Assembly: GCF_016902615.1 (NCBI RefSeq)
Contig: NZ_JACJMB010000013.1
Span: 1-63,537, forward strand
Source: Collinsella tanakaei
Lineage (GTDB): Bacteria > Actinomycetota > Coriobacteriia > Coriobacteriales > Coriobacteriaceae
Length of the DNA: 63,537 nt
Direction: 5' to 3'
Shown: piece by piece, positions 11,727-19,654 of the stretch
Numbering within the stretch: position 1 is the stretch's first letter
Layout of the letters: every line of letters starts with the position of its first letter
The notes under the pieces: generated by a model
Databases searched by the model: none
What the model was told of the DNA's origin: nothing
Seen by the model: only the letters and a program-made list of their open reading frames with translations
Translations under genes and position numbers: made by a program

Positions 11727-12902
11727 ATGAGTACGTTCTCACCTTCGCGTCGGGCGGACGCCCGCCCGTTTGCACGCATCGCCTGCACTGCCGGCCTCAC
11801 GGCGGTCCTCGCATGCGCGGGCGCCCTCGGCCCCTGGACCCAGGCGGCCTATGCCGCCTCGGAGGAGACGACAGCAGAGCTCGAGCAGCTGGGCGCCCAG
11901 GTGCGCGAAGCCGCCGCAGCGCATGATGCGGCGATCGCCGCGGCTTCCGACCTCGACAGCCAGATCAGCGCGCAGGCGGCCGAGATCCTTCGTATCGAGC
12001 AGGAGGTTCTGCCGGCCCAGCGCCAGCGCGCCGCGCAGGCGGCCGCGCACCTCTACAAGATGCGCGAGTCGTCGGGCAACATCGTCTCGATGCTGTTCTC
12101 GACGAACTCCCTCACCGATTTCATCACCTCGATGAAGTACCTGACGACCATCCAGGACGACAACGTCGAGATCCTGCAGGACCTCGAGGAGACGAGCGCC
12201 GAGCTGTCGGCGCGCATGGCCGAGCTCTCGTCCATGAAGGACGAGGCGGTCGCACAGGAGCAGACCGCCTCTGCCGCCCTGTCGCAGGTGTCCGCAGCGC
12301 AGCAGGCCATGCAGGAGCGCGCCGACAGCGAGGATGCCGCCGAGGCCGAGGCAGCGCGCCGCGCCGCCGAGGATGCCGCCGAGCTGCAGCGTCAGATGGA
12401 GGAGCGCCAGGCAGCCGAGCAGGCGGCTGCAGCCGAGGCCCAGCAGCAGCAAGCTCAGCAAGAGCAGGCGCAGCAGGACGAGCAGGCAGCCGAGCAGCCG
12501 CAGGCGCCCGACCAGAACACCGCGGCCGAGACGCCGTCTCAGTCCGAGCAGGACGCGACGACCGGGCCTGATGACACCACCGACCAGGAATCCACCGATA
12601 CATCTGACTCATCTGGCTGGATGACCGGCGTCGCCTCGCATTACGGTACGGGCGACGGCCTGATGGGCGGCACCACCGCGAGCGGTGACATCGTGACCGA
12701 GACCTCCATGGGCGTGGCCATGCTCAACGTCCCGCTCGGCACCTATGTCGAGATCCGTTATGGTGGCAAGTCCGTCATCGCCGTCGTGAACGACCGCGGG
12801 CCGTACGCACACGGCCGCGTCATCGATATGCAGCCGGCCGTCGCCCGCGCGCTCGGGTTCCTCTCGGTCGGCGTCGGTACGGTCGAATACCGCTTCCTGT
12901 AG
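11727..12902 (+). CDS. Secreted coiled-coil protein with RlpA-like double-psi barrel
   Basis: The 391-residue product has a signal peptide (core LTAVLACAGALG, cut near AYA at about 44), a long Ala/Glu/Gln-rich coiled coil (about 45-215) of the PcsB/peptidase-scaffold kind, a Gln/Ala/Asp low-complexity linker (about 215-295) and a C-terminal RlpA-like double-psi beta barrel with ASHYG, NVPLGTYVEI and the signature VVNDRGPYAHGRVIDM (about 345-375) including the catalytic-type Asp. Such proteins act in the wall, often as lytic transglycosylases or resuscitation/separation factors. The ATG has TTGGAG twelve bases upstream. The combination of a coiled-coil hydrolase scaffold and an RlpA barrel in one Gram-positive secreted protein suggests a division hydrolase. 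Confidence 0.85.
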   Translation: MSTFSPSRRADARPFARIACTAGLTAVLACAGALGPWTQAAYAASEETTAELEQLGAQVREAAAAHDAAIAAASDLDSQISAQAAEILRIEQEVLPAQRQRAAQAAAHLYKMRESSGNIVSMLFSTNSLTDFITSMKYLTTIQDDNVEILQDLEETSAELSARMAELSSMKDEAVAQEQTASAALSQVSAAQQAMQERADSEDAAEAEAARRAAEDAAELQRQMEERQAAEQAAAAEAQQQQAQQEQAQQDEQAAEQPQAPDQNTAAETPSQSEQDATTGPDDTTDQESTDTSDSSGWMTGVASHYGTGDGLMGGTTASGDIVTETSMGVAMLNVPLGTYVEIRYGGKSVIAVVNDRGPYAHGRVIDMQPAVARALGFLSVGVGTVEYRFL

Positions 12903-12924
12903 CAGGGCGAAAACATGCCCGTCA

Positions 12925-12970
12925 AGCCGCGGCTGCATGCGCGAGCAGGCGTATGCAGCCGCGGCTTTTT
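12925..12970 (+). terminator. Intrinsic terminator after the RlpA-like gene
   Basis: AGCCGCGGCTGCAT (12925-12938) pairs perfectly with ATGCAGCCGCGGCT (12953-12966), followed by TTTT. Confidence 0.92.
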
Positions 12971-13117
12971 GTCGCGAATGTCGTGAGGCGACTCTTTCGG
13001 TCCCGTGTAGGGGTGCGGCGCGCTTCGGGAGCATCGCTTGCACGCGACGGGCCCGCGCGGCGCACCCTGCGCTAGAATGGGCGCGAACGCAAGACGGCCG
13101 AGAGAATCGAGGGTATC

Positions 13118-14209
13118 GTGGCGAAGGTTGATGAGGCGCGCGTCGCGCGCGTGATGGAGCGGTTGGGGAGAGCGCATCCCGAAAGCCAGCTGCTCGTGAC
13201 CGATCCGTGGTCGATCTTCTACCTCACGGGCTTCTTTGCGGAGATGTTCGAGCGCTTCTCCGGTGTGCTGCTCGCGCCCGGCGCGCGCCCGGTGATATTC
13301 GACAACGCCCTGTATCCCATCGATACCTACGACAACGCCGACGTCGTGGTGTTCAACGACACCGACGACCTGTCCGAGGTGCTCATGGCGCATATCGACC
13401 CGACGCTTCCGCTCGGCGTCGACGCGCAGATGCGCTCGGGCTTCCTGCTGCCGCTGCAGGAGCGCGGCGCCGCCTCATCGTTCTTCCTCGGCTCGTATAC
13501 CGTCGCCGAGACCCGTGCGCACAAGGACGAGCGCGAGCGCGAGCTCATGCGGCGCTCGAGCGCCATCAACGATGCCGTCATGGCGAAGCTGCCCGAGCTG
13601 GTCCACGAGGGCGTGACCGAGCACGAGATCGCCGCGCAGATGCTCGATTTGTACCGCGGGCAGGGGGCGGAGGCCTTTTCGTTCCCGCCCATCGTGAGCT
13701 TCGGGGCGAACGCTGCGAACCCGCACCACGAGCCGGACGCCACCGTGCTCGCGGACGGCGACGTCGTGCTGTTCGATATCGGCGGGCGCTACCAGAGCTA
13801 CTGCTCGGATATGACGCGGACGTTTTTCTGGGGCGAGCCCGATGAGGAGTCGCGCCGCATCTACGACATCGTGCGCCGCGCGAACGAGGCGGCCGAGGCC
13901 CTGGTGGCGCCGGGCGTGCGCATGTGCGATCTCGACCGGGCGGCGCGCCGGGTCATCGAGGACGCCGGCTACGGTCCCTACTTCACGCACCGACTCGGTC
14001 ACTCCATCGGGTTGGAGGACCACGAGCCGGGCGATGTGTCGGCGGCAAACGATGCGATTGCGGAGCCGGGTATGACGTTTTCCATCGAGCCCGGCATCTA
14101 TCTGCCCGGGCGCACCGGCGTGCGCATCGAGGACCTCGTGCTCGTGGGCGAGCAGGGTGCCGAGATTCTGAACGCCTATCCGAAGGTGCCGCAGCGCATC
14201 GACCGGTAG
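13118..14209 (+). CDS. M24 family Xaa-Pro-type aminopeptidase
   Basis: The 363-residue protein is a pita-bread metallopeptidase with an N-terminal creatinase-like domain (1-125). All five expected dinuclear metal ligands are visible: Asp in VVLFDIGG, Asp in YCSDMTRTFF, His in HRLGHSIGLEDHE, Glu in TFSIEPGIY and Glu in VRIEDLVLV. It removes N-terminal residues from proline-containing peptides in the cytoplasm. A GTG start is used, with GAGGG about six bases upstream; TGCGCTAGAATG at 13068-13079 supplies a good extended -10 box, implying a ~35-base leader. PepP or PepQ cannot be separated by eye. Confidence 0.92.
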   Translation: MAKVDEARVARVMERLGRAHPESQLLVTDPWSIFYLTGFFAEMFERFSGVLLAPGARPVIFDNALYPIDTYDNADVVVFNDTDDLSEVLMAHIDPTLPLGVDAQMRSGFLLPLQERGAASSFFLGSYTVAETRAHKDERERELMRRSSAINDAVMAKLPELVHEGVTEHEIAAQMLDLYRGQGAEAFSFPPIVSFGANAANPHHEPDATVLADGDVVLFDIGGRYQSYCSDMTRTFFWGEPDEESRRIYDIVRRANEAAEALVAPGVRMCDLDRAARRVIEDAGYGPYFTHRLGHSIGLEDHEPGDVSAANDAIAEPGMTFSIEPGIYLPGRTGVRIEDLVLVGEQGAEILNAYPKVPQRIDR

Positions 14210-14351
14210 GTGAGGGGCGCCTGTTGCCTTCGCATATCGTGCGCAGCACGATACACTATGTCGAAAGCGTGTCATCTGTCGGGTATGCCGCGGTGCGCGT
14301 TAGAATGAAGCACACTGTGTATCTCGACCGGGACTGAAAGGTTGTTCTGTC

Positions 14352-14783
14352 ATGTCTCAATACATCCAGGAGATCATGTCGCCCGAGCTCATGGGTGCCA
14401 TCTACGCGCTCGTCGGCTTCATCGCCGCGCTGTACGTGCTCTCCGTCGTGTACGTGTTCATCGACGCCAAGCGCCGCGGCGTGGGTGTCTTCTGGCTGTG
14501 GGGCATCGTCGCGCTCATCCCGTTCGTCGGTCTCATCGCCTACCTGGTGCTGCGCCCGAACTCCTACCTCGCCGACCGCGAGGAGCAGGAGCTCGACATG
14601 GCCCTGCGTGAGCGCCAGCTTGCCCAGTACGGCACGTGCCCGCAGTGCGGTAGCCCCATCGAGAAGGATTTCGTGGTGTGCCCGGTGTGCAACACGCAGG
14701 TCCGCAACGTCTGCCCGAGCTGCCATCGCCCGCTTGACGCCCATTGGAAGGTCTGCCCCTACTGTCGCACCCATATCCAGTAG
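14352..14783 (+). CDS. Membrane protein with C-terminal zinc ribbons
   Basis: The 143-residue product has two membrane helices (about 15-36 and 45-67, the first with a phospholipase-D-nuclease-like N-terminal character, WGIVALIPFVGLIAYLVLRP), a charged linker and a tandem zinc-ribbon tail with four CxxC pairs (CPQCGS, CPVCNT, CPSCHR, CPYCRT). The tail is presumably cytoplasmic. The function is unknown; similar two-helix plus double-zinc-ribbon proteins are widespread in Actinobacteria. GAAAGG lies ten bases before the ATG and a GCGTTAGAATGA promoter element at about 14298-14309. The gene is monocistronic with its own terminator. Confidence 0.8.
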   Translation: MSQYIQEIMSPELMGAIYALVGFIAALYVLSVVYVFIDAKRRGVGVFWLWGIVALIPFVGLIAYLVLRPNSYLADREEQELDMALRERQLAQYGTCPQCGSPIEKDFVVCPVCNTQVRNVCPSCHRPLDAHWKVCPYCRTHIQ

Positions 14784-14788
14784 CACTG

Positions 14789-14815
14789 CGCCCTCCGCAT
14801 CCCGGAGGGCGTTTC
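14789..14815 (+). terminator. Intrinsic terminator after the zinc-ribbon gene
   Basis: CGCCCTCCG pairs with CGGAGGGCG and is followed by TTTCT. The short palindromic repeat begins directly behind it. Confidence 0.8.
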
Positions 14816-14816
14816 T

Positions 14817-14864
14817 GTCTCCATCGGGGACGGGGCGCCTCGGTGCCCCGCCCCCGATGGAGAC
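14817..14864. repeat. Terminator-associated palindrome, copy 2 (short form)
   Basis: A 48-bp version of the family: GTCTCCATCGGGGACGGGGC on the left and the complementary arm on the right, with the middle GGTGCC section reduced. It looks like an internally deleted copy and lies immediately behind the zinc-ribbon terminator. Confidence 0.75.
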
Positions 14865-14869
14865 GACGC

Positions 14870-14898
14870 TAGACCTTGCACGCCATCAGTGGTACAAC
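14870..14898 (+). promoter_or_regulatory. Candidate promoter of the thrS leader
   Basis: TAGACC (14870-14875), a 17-base spacer and an extended -10 TGGTACAAC (14890-14898). Transcription would begin near 14905 and include the leader peptide and attenuator. Confidence 0.5.
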
Positions 14899-14931
14899 TG
14901 ATGCACCAACGACCCGAAGGAGCTTGGCCCC

Positions 14932-14976
14932 ATGCCCTGTGCGCTTGCACATATCGCTCGAACTCAGACTATCTAG
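14932..14976 (+). CDS. thrS leader peptide
   Basis: A 14-codon frame, MPCALAHIARTQTI, is preceded by AAGGAG with nine-base spacing. Two Thr codons (ACT at 14962 and 14968) stand at codons 11 and 13, just before the first strand of the downstream hairpin set. This is the arrangement expected of an amino-acid-sensing leader peptide controlling threonyl-tRNA synthetase. It is too short to be judged by coding statistics; the call rests on the ribosome site, codon placement and the adjacent attenuator. Confidence 0.65.
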   Translation: MPCALAHIARTQTI

Positions 14977-15060
14977 GCGTCTGTCGTATCCTATGGCCGG
15001 CAGGCCACGGACAGGCGCCGCATAGCGCTCGCCGCCATCCGTCATGGCGCGAGCGTTTTT
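14976..15060 (+). promoter_or_regulatory. Transcription attenuator of thrS
   Basis: Three mutually dependent structures are visible. Hairpin 1 pairs GGCGTCTGTC (14976-14985) with GACAGGCGCC (15010-15019) around an inner TGGCC/GGCCA stem. The antiterminator pairs GGCGC (15014-15018) with GCGCT (15025-15029). The terminator pairs CGCTCG-C-CGCCAT (15026-15038) with ATGGCGCGAGCG (15044-15055), followed by TTTTT. A ribosome stalled at the leader Thr codons would mask 14976-14985, free 15010-15019 and favour the antiterminator. Confidence 0.7.
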
Positions 15061-15103
15061 GTTGATTCGCACATACCCGATGTCTTTCAGAAAGAGGATT
15101 CAC

Positions 15104-16867
15104 ATGAAAGCGCTGTATAACGACGGCACGGTTGCCGAACTGCCCGCAGACGAGGTCACGCACGTCATCCGTCACTCCGCCGCTCACATCATGGCGCAGG
15201 CCATCAAGCGCCTGTACCCCGAGGCCGACTTCGCCTACGGCCCCGCGACGGACAACGGCTTCTACTACGATGTCGACCTGGGCGACACGAAGCTCTCCGA
15301 GGACGACCTGCCCGCCATCGAGGACGAGATGCGCAAGATCGTGAAGGAGAACCTCAAGTTCACGACGTTCGAGCTCGACCGCCCCGAGGCCATCAAGCTC
15401 ATGGAGGAGCGCGGCGAGAAGTACAAGGTCGAGCACATCGGCGACCTCGATGAGGACGCTCGCATCACGTTCTTCCAGCAGGGCGAGTACATCGACATGT
15501 GCGTCGGTCCGCACATCACCTACACGAAGGCCCTGAAGGCCTTCAAGCTCACGGGCGTGTCGGGCGCCTACTGGAAGGCCGATAAGAACAACAAGATGCT
15601 CACGCGCGTGAACGGCACCGCGTTCGCCACGAAGGAGGAGCTCGAGGAGCACCTGCGCATGCTCGAGGAGGCCAAGAAGCGCGACCACCGCAAGATCGGC
15701 CGCGAGATGGACCTGTTCATGATGCGCGACGAGGCGCCCGGCTTCCCGTTCTTCCTGCCCAACGGCATGATTCTCAAGAACGAGCTGCTGAACTACTGGC
15801 GCGAGATCCACCACAAGGCGGGCTACGTCGAGATCTCCACGCCGCTCATTATGAACAAGCAGCTGTGGAAGACCTCCGGCCACTGGGACCACTACAAGGA
15901 CAACATGTACTCCACGATCATCGACGACGAGGAGTACTGCATCAAGCCGATGAACTGCCCGGGCGGCGTGCTCGTGTACAAGAGCCGCCCGCACAGTTAT
16001 CGCGAGCTGCCCATCCGCGCCGGCGAGATCGGCCTTGTGCATCGCCACGAACTCAAGGGCGCGCTGCACGGCCTGTTCCGCGTGCGCTGCTTCAACCAGG
16101 ACGATGCGCACCTGTTCGTCCGTCCCGACCAGCTGACCGACGAGATCGTGGGCGTGGTGAACCTCATCGACTCCGTCTACCAGAAGTTCGGCTTCACTTA
16201 TCACCTCGAGCTCTCCACGCGCCCGGATGACTCCATGGGCTCGGATGAGGACTGGGAGGCCGCCGAGGCGGGCCTGCGCGAGGCTCTGGAGCGCCTGGGC
16301 AAGGAGTATGTGGTCAACGAGGGCGACGGCGCCTTCTACGGCCCGAAGATCGACTTCCACCTGGAGGATTCGCTCGGCCGCACCTGGCAGTGCGGCACCG
16401 TGCAGCTCGACTTCCAGATGCCGCTCAACTTCGACCTCGAGTATGCGGATGCCGACGGCACGAAGAAGCGCCCGATCATGCTGCACCGCGTCTGCTTCGG
16501 CTCCATCGAGCGCTTCATCGGCATCCTGATCGAGCACTACGCCGGCAAGTTCCCCACGTGGCTCGCGCCGGTGCAGGTGAAGATCCTGCCCGTCTCCGAG
16601 AAGAGCCGCGCCTACGCGCATACCGTGGCCGATCAGCTCGACGCCGCGGGCATCCGTGTGGTGGTGGACGATCGCGACGAGAAGATCGGCTACAAGATCC
16701 GCGAGGCGCGCAGCATCGACCGCGTGCCCTACATGCTCATCCTGGGCGAGAAGGAGGCCGAGGCCGGCAACATCTCCGTGCGCGACCGCACGAACGAGAC
16801 GCATGAGTCCTCGGTTGAGGATTTCATCGAGAAGGTTTCCGCCGAGATCGCCGAACGCCTGAGCTAG
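15104..16867 (+). CDS. thrS: Threonyl-tRNA synthetase (no complete TGS domain)
   Basis: The 587-residue class II synthetase has an N2 editing domain with HSAAHIMAQA (HxxxH near 24-33) and the paired CVGPH near 131, then the catalytic core: motif 1 region NYWREIHHKAGYVEISTPLI, zinc/substrate residues MNCPGG (Cys), motif 2 RCFNQDDAHLF, and motif 3-like GSIERFIGILIEHY, followed by an anticodon-binding domain. Only about 12 residues precede the editing domain, so the usual ~60-residue TGS domain is missing and the protein is shorter than typical bacterial ThrRS (~640). The ATG has AAAGAGGA six bases upstream. Expression is predicted to be controlled by the upstream leader-peptide attenuator. Confidence 0.96.
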   Translation: MKALYNDGTVAELPADEVTHVIRHSAAHIMAQAIKRLYPEADFAYGPATDNGFYYDVDLGDTKLSEDDLPAIEDEMRKIVKENLKFTTFELDRPEAIKLMEERGEKYKVEHIGDLDEDARITFFQQGEYIDMCVGPHITYTKALKAFKLTGVSGAYWKADKNNKMLTRVNGTAFATKEELEEHLRMLEEAKKRDHRKIGREMDLFMMRDEAPGFPFFLPNGMILKNELLNYWREIHHKAGYVEISTPLIMNKQLWKTSGHWDHYKDNMYSTIIDDEEYCIKPMNCPGGVLVYKSRPHSYRELPIRAGEIGLVHRHELKGALHGLFRVRCFNQDDAHLFVRPDQLTDEIVGVVNLIDSVYQKFGFTYHLELSTRPDDSMGSDEDWEAAEAGLREALERLGKEYVVNEGDGAFYGPKIDFHLEDSLGRTWQCGTVQLDFQMPLNFDLEYADADGTKKRPIMLHRVCFGSIERFIGILIEHYAGKFPTWLAPVQVKILPVSEKSRAYAHTVADQLDAAGIRVVVDDRDEKIGYKIREARSIDRVPYMLILGEKEAEAGNISVRDRTNETHESSVEDFIEKVSAEIAERLS

Positions 16868-16883
16868 GTTCGATCAGGCTTGA

Positions 16884-16923
16884 AAGCGTCCCATCGGGCA
16901 CTGTGCCCGATGGGACGCTTTTT
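16884..16923 (+). terminator. Intrinsic terminator after thrS
   Basis: AAGCGTCCCATCGGGCA (16884-16900) is perfectly complementary to TGCCCGATGGGACGCTT (16904-16920) with a three-base loop, then TTT. Confidence 0.92.
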
Positions 16924-17011
16924 GTCTCCTTCGGGGACGGGGCAGTTCGGTGCCACGCTGCGCCCGGCCGGGCGCAGCGTGGCACCGAACTGCCCCGTCC
17001 CCGAAGGAGAC
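16924..17011. repeat. Terminator-associated palindrome, copy 3
   Basis: An 88-bp perfect palindrome with no loop: GTCTCCTTCGGGGACGGGGC, AGTTCGGTGCCA and a GC-rich self-complementary centre. It starts at the last T of the thrS terminator. Confidence 0.92.
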
Positions 17012-17128
17012 ACCGTTTCCGTCAGGTTTTCTGCCGTGCGGAACGCGCGAATCTCGCGATACCGACGGGAGGGGACAGCGCGGCAGGTATACTGAGCAGG
17101 TACGAAAACAGGGGAGGGGGAATCGGCT

Positions 17129-18232
17129 GTGTCGCAGGCGTCATCTATGCTCGCGCGTGAGTTCTCCCGGGCGGAGTGTGCCCGCGCCTCGTGGTTCGTT
17201 GCGGCGCGCAACGTGCCGGAGGCCATCGCGAAGCTCGGGCTTATCGGCCCGTCTGATCGGCTCGTTGTCCGCGCGAATGACTTCGCCGATGCGTTTTTGC
17301 GCTCTTTCGGCTCCCGCTCGCTCACCTTTGCCCAAGATGTCACGCCCGAGGCTTTCCGCGCTGCGACCTGGGCACCCGTCCATCCCGCAGCGACCGGTTC
17401 CATGGAGCCGCGCGAGGCCGGCCATGTTTCGTACGCCGACGGGGCGGGCGCGCGCTTCGACCGCGTGTTCTGGTTCGTGAACTCCATCGGATGCCGCGGC
17501 CTTGCGGTGCCCGACCTGCGTGCTGTGGCTGAAGCTGCCCGCGAGGCGGGCGCCATGCTCCTTGTTGATAACACCGTGGCGTCATCGTTTTGCTGCCAGC
17601 CGCTCGCGCTCGGTGCGCACGTCGTCTTCGAAGCGCTCGACCGCGTGGCGGAAGGGCGCCTGTTCAGCAAGGCTGTCGCTATCTCGGTGGCGCGCGATGT
17701 CGTCGGCAAGGGCAGGAAGCAGCACGCCGAGCCCTTGGCCCACGATGCGTACTGCCTGCTCGCGCAGCGCCTGGGCGGGGAGTTCTCCCAGGTGCGCTTC
17801 AACGTGGCCGAAGATGACCTGGAGCGTATCGCGCAGGGCATGGAGACGCTCGATGCGCGCATGCAGCGCCACATGGACAACGCCCGCGTCATCGCCGAGT
17901 ACCTCGCCGCCAGCCCCTTCGTGCCCCGCGTTGCCTATCCCGGGCTCAAAAGCCATCCCTGCCATGAGACGGCGGCGCGCATCCTGCAGCACGGCTTCGG
18001 CCCCGCGCTCGATTTCGAGCTGCCTTATGGCGTGACGGCCGGCGGGTTCCTGAAGCGCTGTAGCCGGTCCGGCCGGTCGTATGCCGCCGGCGGCCCCCAT
18101 ACCCGCATGTCCGCTCTTGATGGCGACGATGGGCACTATATCCGCCTGTTCGCCGGCGTGGACGATCCGCTCGACATCGTCGACAGCCTCGACCAGGCGA
18201 TGCGCCTGTACTGCAATCCTCCTCACGCCTGA
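17129..18232 (+). CDS. Cys/Met-metabolism PLP-fold protein lacking the lysine motif
   Basis: The 367-residue protein has the gross layout of cystathionine gamma-synthase/lyase-type fold-I enzymes: a cofactor-site Asp in MLLVDNTVASSF (about 140-151), a C-terminal subdomain, and a near-C-terminal IRLFAGVDDPLDIVDSLDQAM that corresponds to the family's RLSVGLE..DLIxDL. The expected SATKYxxGHSD Schiff-base segment is replaced by a stretch reading EALDRVAEGRLFSKA, where the lysine position appears to be Asp or Arg; Lys in FSKA is a possible but shifted substitute. The SLGGxESL motif is also gone. It may be a pseudoenzyme or a divergent activity. GTG start, with GGGAGGGGG ten bases upstream; followed by mntP in the same direction. 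Confidence 0.75.
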   Translation: MSQASSMLAREFSRAECARASWFVAARNVPEAIAKLGLIGPSDRLVVRANDFADAFLRSFGSRSLTFAQDVTPEAFRAATWAPVHPAATGSMEPREAGHVSYADGAGARFDRVFWFVNSIGCRGLAVPDLRAVAEAAREAGAMLLVDNTVASSFCCQPLALGAHVVFEALDRVAEGRLFSKAVAISVARDVVGKGRKQHAEPLAHDAYCLLAQRLGGEFSQVRFNVAEDDLERIAQGMETLDARMQRHMDNARVIAEYLAASPFVPRVAYPGLKSHPCHETAARILQHGFGPALDFELPYGVTAGGFLKRCSRSGRSYAAGGPHTRMSALDGDDGHYIRLFAGVDDPLDIVDSLDQAMRLYCNPPHA

Positions 18233-18306
18233 TGGGCGGCGGGCAGCCGCCCGCGCCCGACAACCGGATACGCTCGCTTTTCGATCCATGCACCGGGGAG
18301 GATGCA

Positions 18307-18882
18307 GTGGACGCTTCGTTTTCCATCGCCAATCTCATCGAGGCGCTCGTCCTGGGCGTCGCGCTCGCCATGGACGCTATGGCCGTCACGCTGTCGAACA
18401 CGCTGTGCGAGCCGGACATGCCGCGCTCCAAGAAGCTCGCCATGCCCATGGCGTTCGCCCTGTTCCAGATGGCGATGCCCATCGCCGGCTTCTTCGGCGG
18501 GACGCTGATCGCGCCGCTCATCGACGCCTACGCCGGCATCGTCTCGCTCGCCATCCTCGCCTTCGTGGGCGGAAAGATGGTCGTCGAGGCTGTCGGCGAG
18601 ATGCGCGAACCCGAGAGCTGCAGCACGGCTCGGCTCAGCTGGGCGACCATCGGCATGGAGGCCGTCGCGACCTCCATCGACGCCTTCGTCGTCGGCGTGT
18701 CGTTCGCGGCGAGCGGCAAGGACATCGTTCTTTACGGGGGCGCCATCGGTATCACGACGCTTCTGTGCTGCTTGGCGGTGCTTGCGATCGGAAGGCGCCT
18801 GGGCGAGCACTTCGGCGCCCGCGCCCAGCTCGCCGGCGGTATCGTCCTGATCGTCATCGGCCTGAAGGCGTTTTTGGGGTAA
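18307..18882 (+). CDS. mntP: MntP-type manganese efflux protein
   Basis: The 191-residue integral membrane protein has six predicted helices and the MntP/DUF204 pattern: paired Asp-containing helices ALAMDAMAVTLS (about 21-32) and ATSIDAFVVGVSF (about 121-133), each contributing to the metal path. It exports Mn2+ from the cytoplasm. A GTG start is preferred because GGGGAG lies seven bases upstream and it gives the usual family length (~190); the frame remains open upstream into the previous gene's tail. It starts 75 bases after the PLP-fold gene and probably shares its transcript, leaving no space for a yybP-ykoY riboswitch. Confidence 0.88.
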   Translation: MDASFSIANLIEALVLGVALAMDAMAVTLSNTLCEPDMPRSKKLAMPMAFALFQMAMPIAGFFGGTLIAPLIDAYAGIVSLAILAFVGGKMVVEAVGEMREPESCSTARLSWATIGMEAVATSIDAFVVGVSFAASGKDIVLYGGAIGITTLLCCLAVLAIGRRLGEHFGARAQLAGGIVLIVIGLKAFLG

Positions 18883-18967
18883 GGCGGGCCGTTTTGCGGG
18901 CGGGTCCTGACTCGCCTGCGCCCGGCGCGGGACGCGCAGGATGCGAGACCCTTCGCGCTGCCTTTCC

Positions 18968-19618
18968 CTACGGGCGCGCCTTAAGCGTCGCGGTCGAGCC
19001 CCAGGAGCTGAGCTTTTCCACGGATGCGAACCCGCCGGCAAGCAGCGCCTCCGTCTCGTGAGGGACGGTCAGGGGGCAATCGAAGTGGTAGGGCTCGTCA
19101 TCGCCCGCGCCCTGCTCGCGCCTCAGCCGGGCAAGCTCGCCTCGCAGTTGCGCCTCCTCCTCTTCGGTCCGGGCGAAGTAGTCGGTCAGGATGAGGTAGC
19201 CGTCCGGCGCCAGCGCGTCGCGCACCCGCCGGTAAAGCGCGATCTTCTGCTCTTGGGTGAAGTGGTGGAGCGACTCCACCGACACGGCCGCGTCGAACCG
19301 ATTCCGACCGAGCGGCACCTCGAAGTACGATCCGCAGATGAGCTCGATGTCGCGCTCGCGGAACTTCTCGCGCAGGGCCTGCAGCATGCCGTGCGCGAGA
19401 TCGATGCCCGTGACGCGCGCGGTGGGGTTTCGTCGGAAGTACCACTCGAGCTCGAGGCCTGTCCCGCAGCCGAGGTCGAGAACGCGCGCGCGGGGATGCG
19501 TCGGGAGCAGGCTTGCGGTAAACGGGTAGAACTCCCGGGCGCCCTCTATGGCGGTGAGCTGGTGCTCGTCGTATATATCGAGGCGCGAGTCGAAGAACTC
19601 GCCCATCTTCTCGAGCAT
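18968..19618 (-). CDS. Class I SAM-dependent methyltransferase
   Basis: The 216-residue protein contains the Rossmann methyltransferase motifs: VLDLGCGTGLELEWY (motif I, about 46-60), VTGIDLAHGML (motif II), FDAAVSVESLHHF (motif IV, about 109-121) and LAPDGYLILTDYFAR (post-motif). The substrate is unknown. The ATG has AAAGGACG seven bases upstream. It is convergent with mntP and lies 36 bases downstream of the tetR-family gene on the same strand, so the two probably form an operon in which the regulator controls the methyltransferase. Confidence 0.88.
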   Translation of the reverse strand: MLEKMGEFFDSRLDIYDEHQLTAIEGAREFYPFTASLLPTHPRARVLDLGCGTGLELEWYFRRNPTARVTGIDLAHGMLQALREKFRERDIELICGSYFEVPLGRNRFDAAVSVESLHHFTQEQKIALYRRVRDALAPDGYLILTDYFARTEEEEAQLRGELARLRREQGAGDDEPYHFDCPLTVPHETEALLAGGFASVEKLSSWGSTATLKARP

Positions 19619-19654
19619 GGCCGTCCTTTCTTTTCGATCGAGGTCGCGTGCTCC

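Noticed and set aside
18233-18306. Manganese (yybP-ykoY) riboswitch before mntP
   Set aside because: Only 74 bases separate it from the previous gene and no characteristic conserved internal loops are visible.
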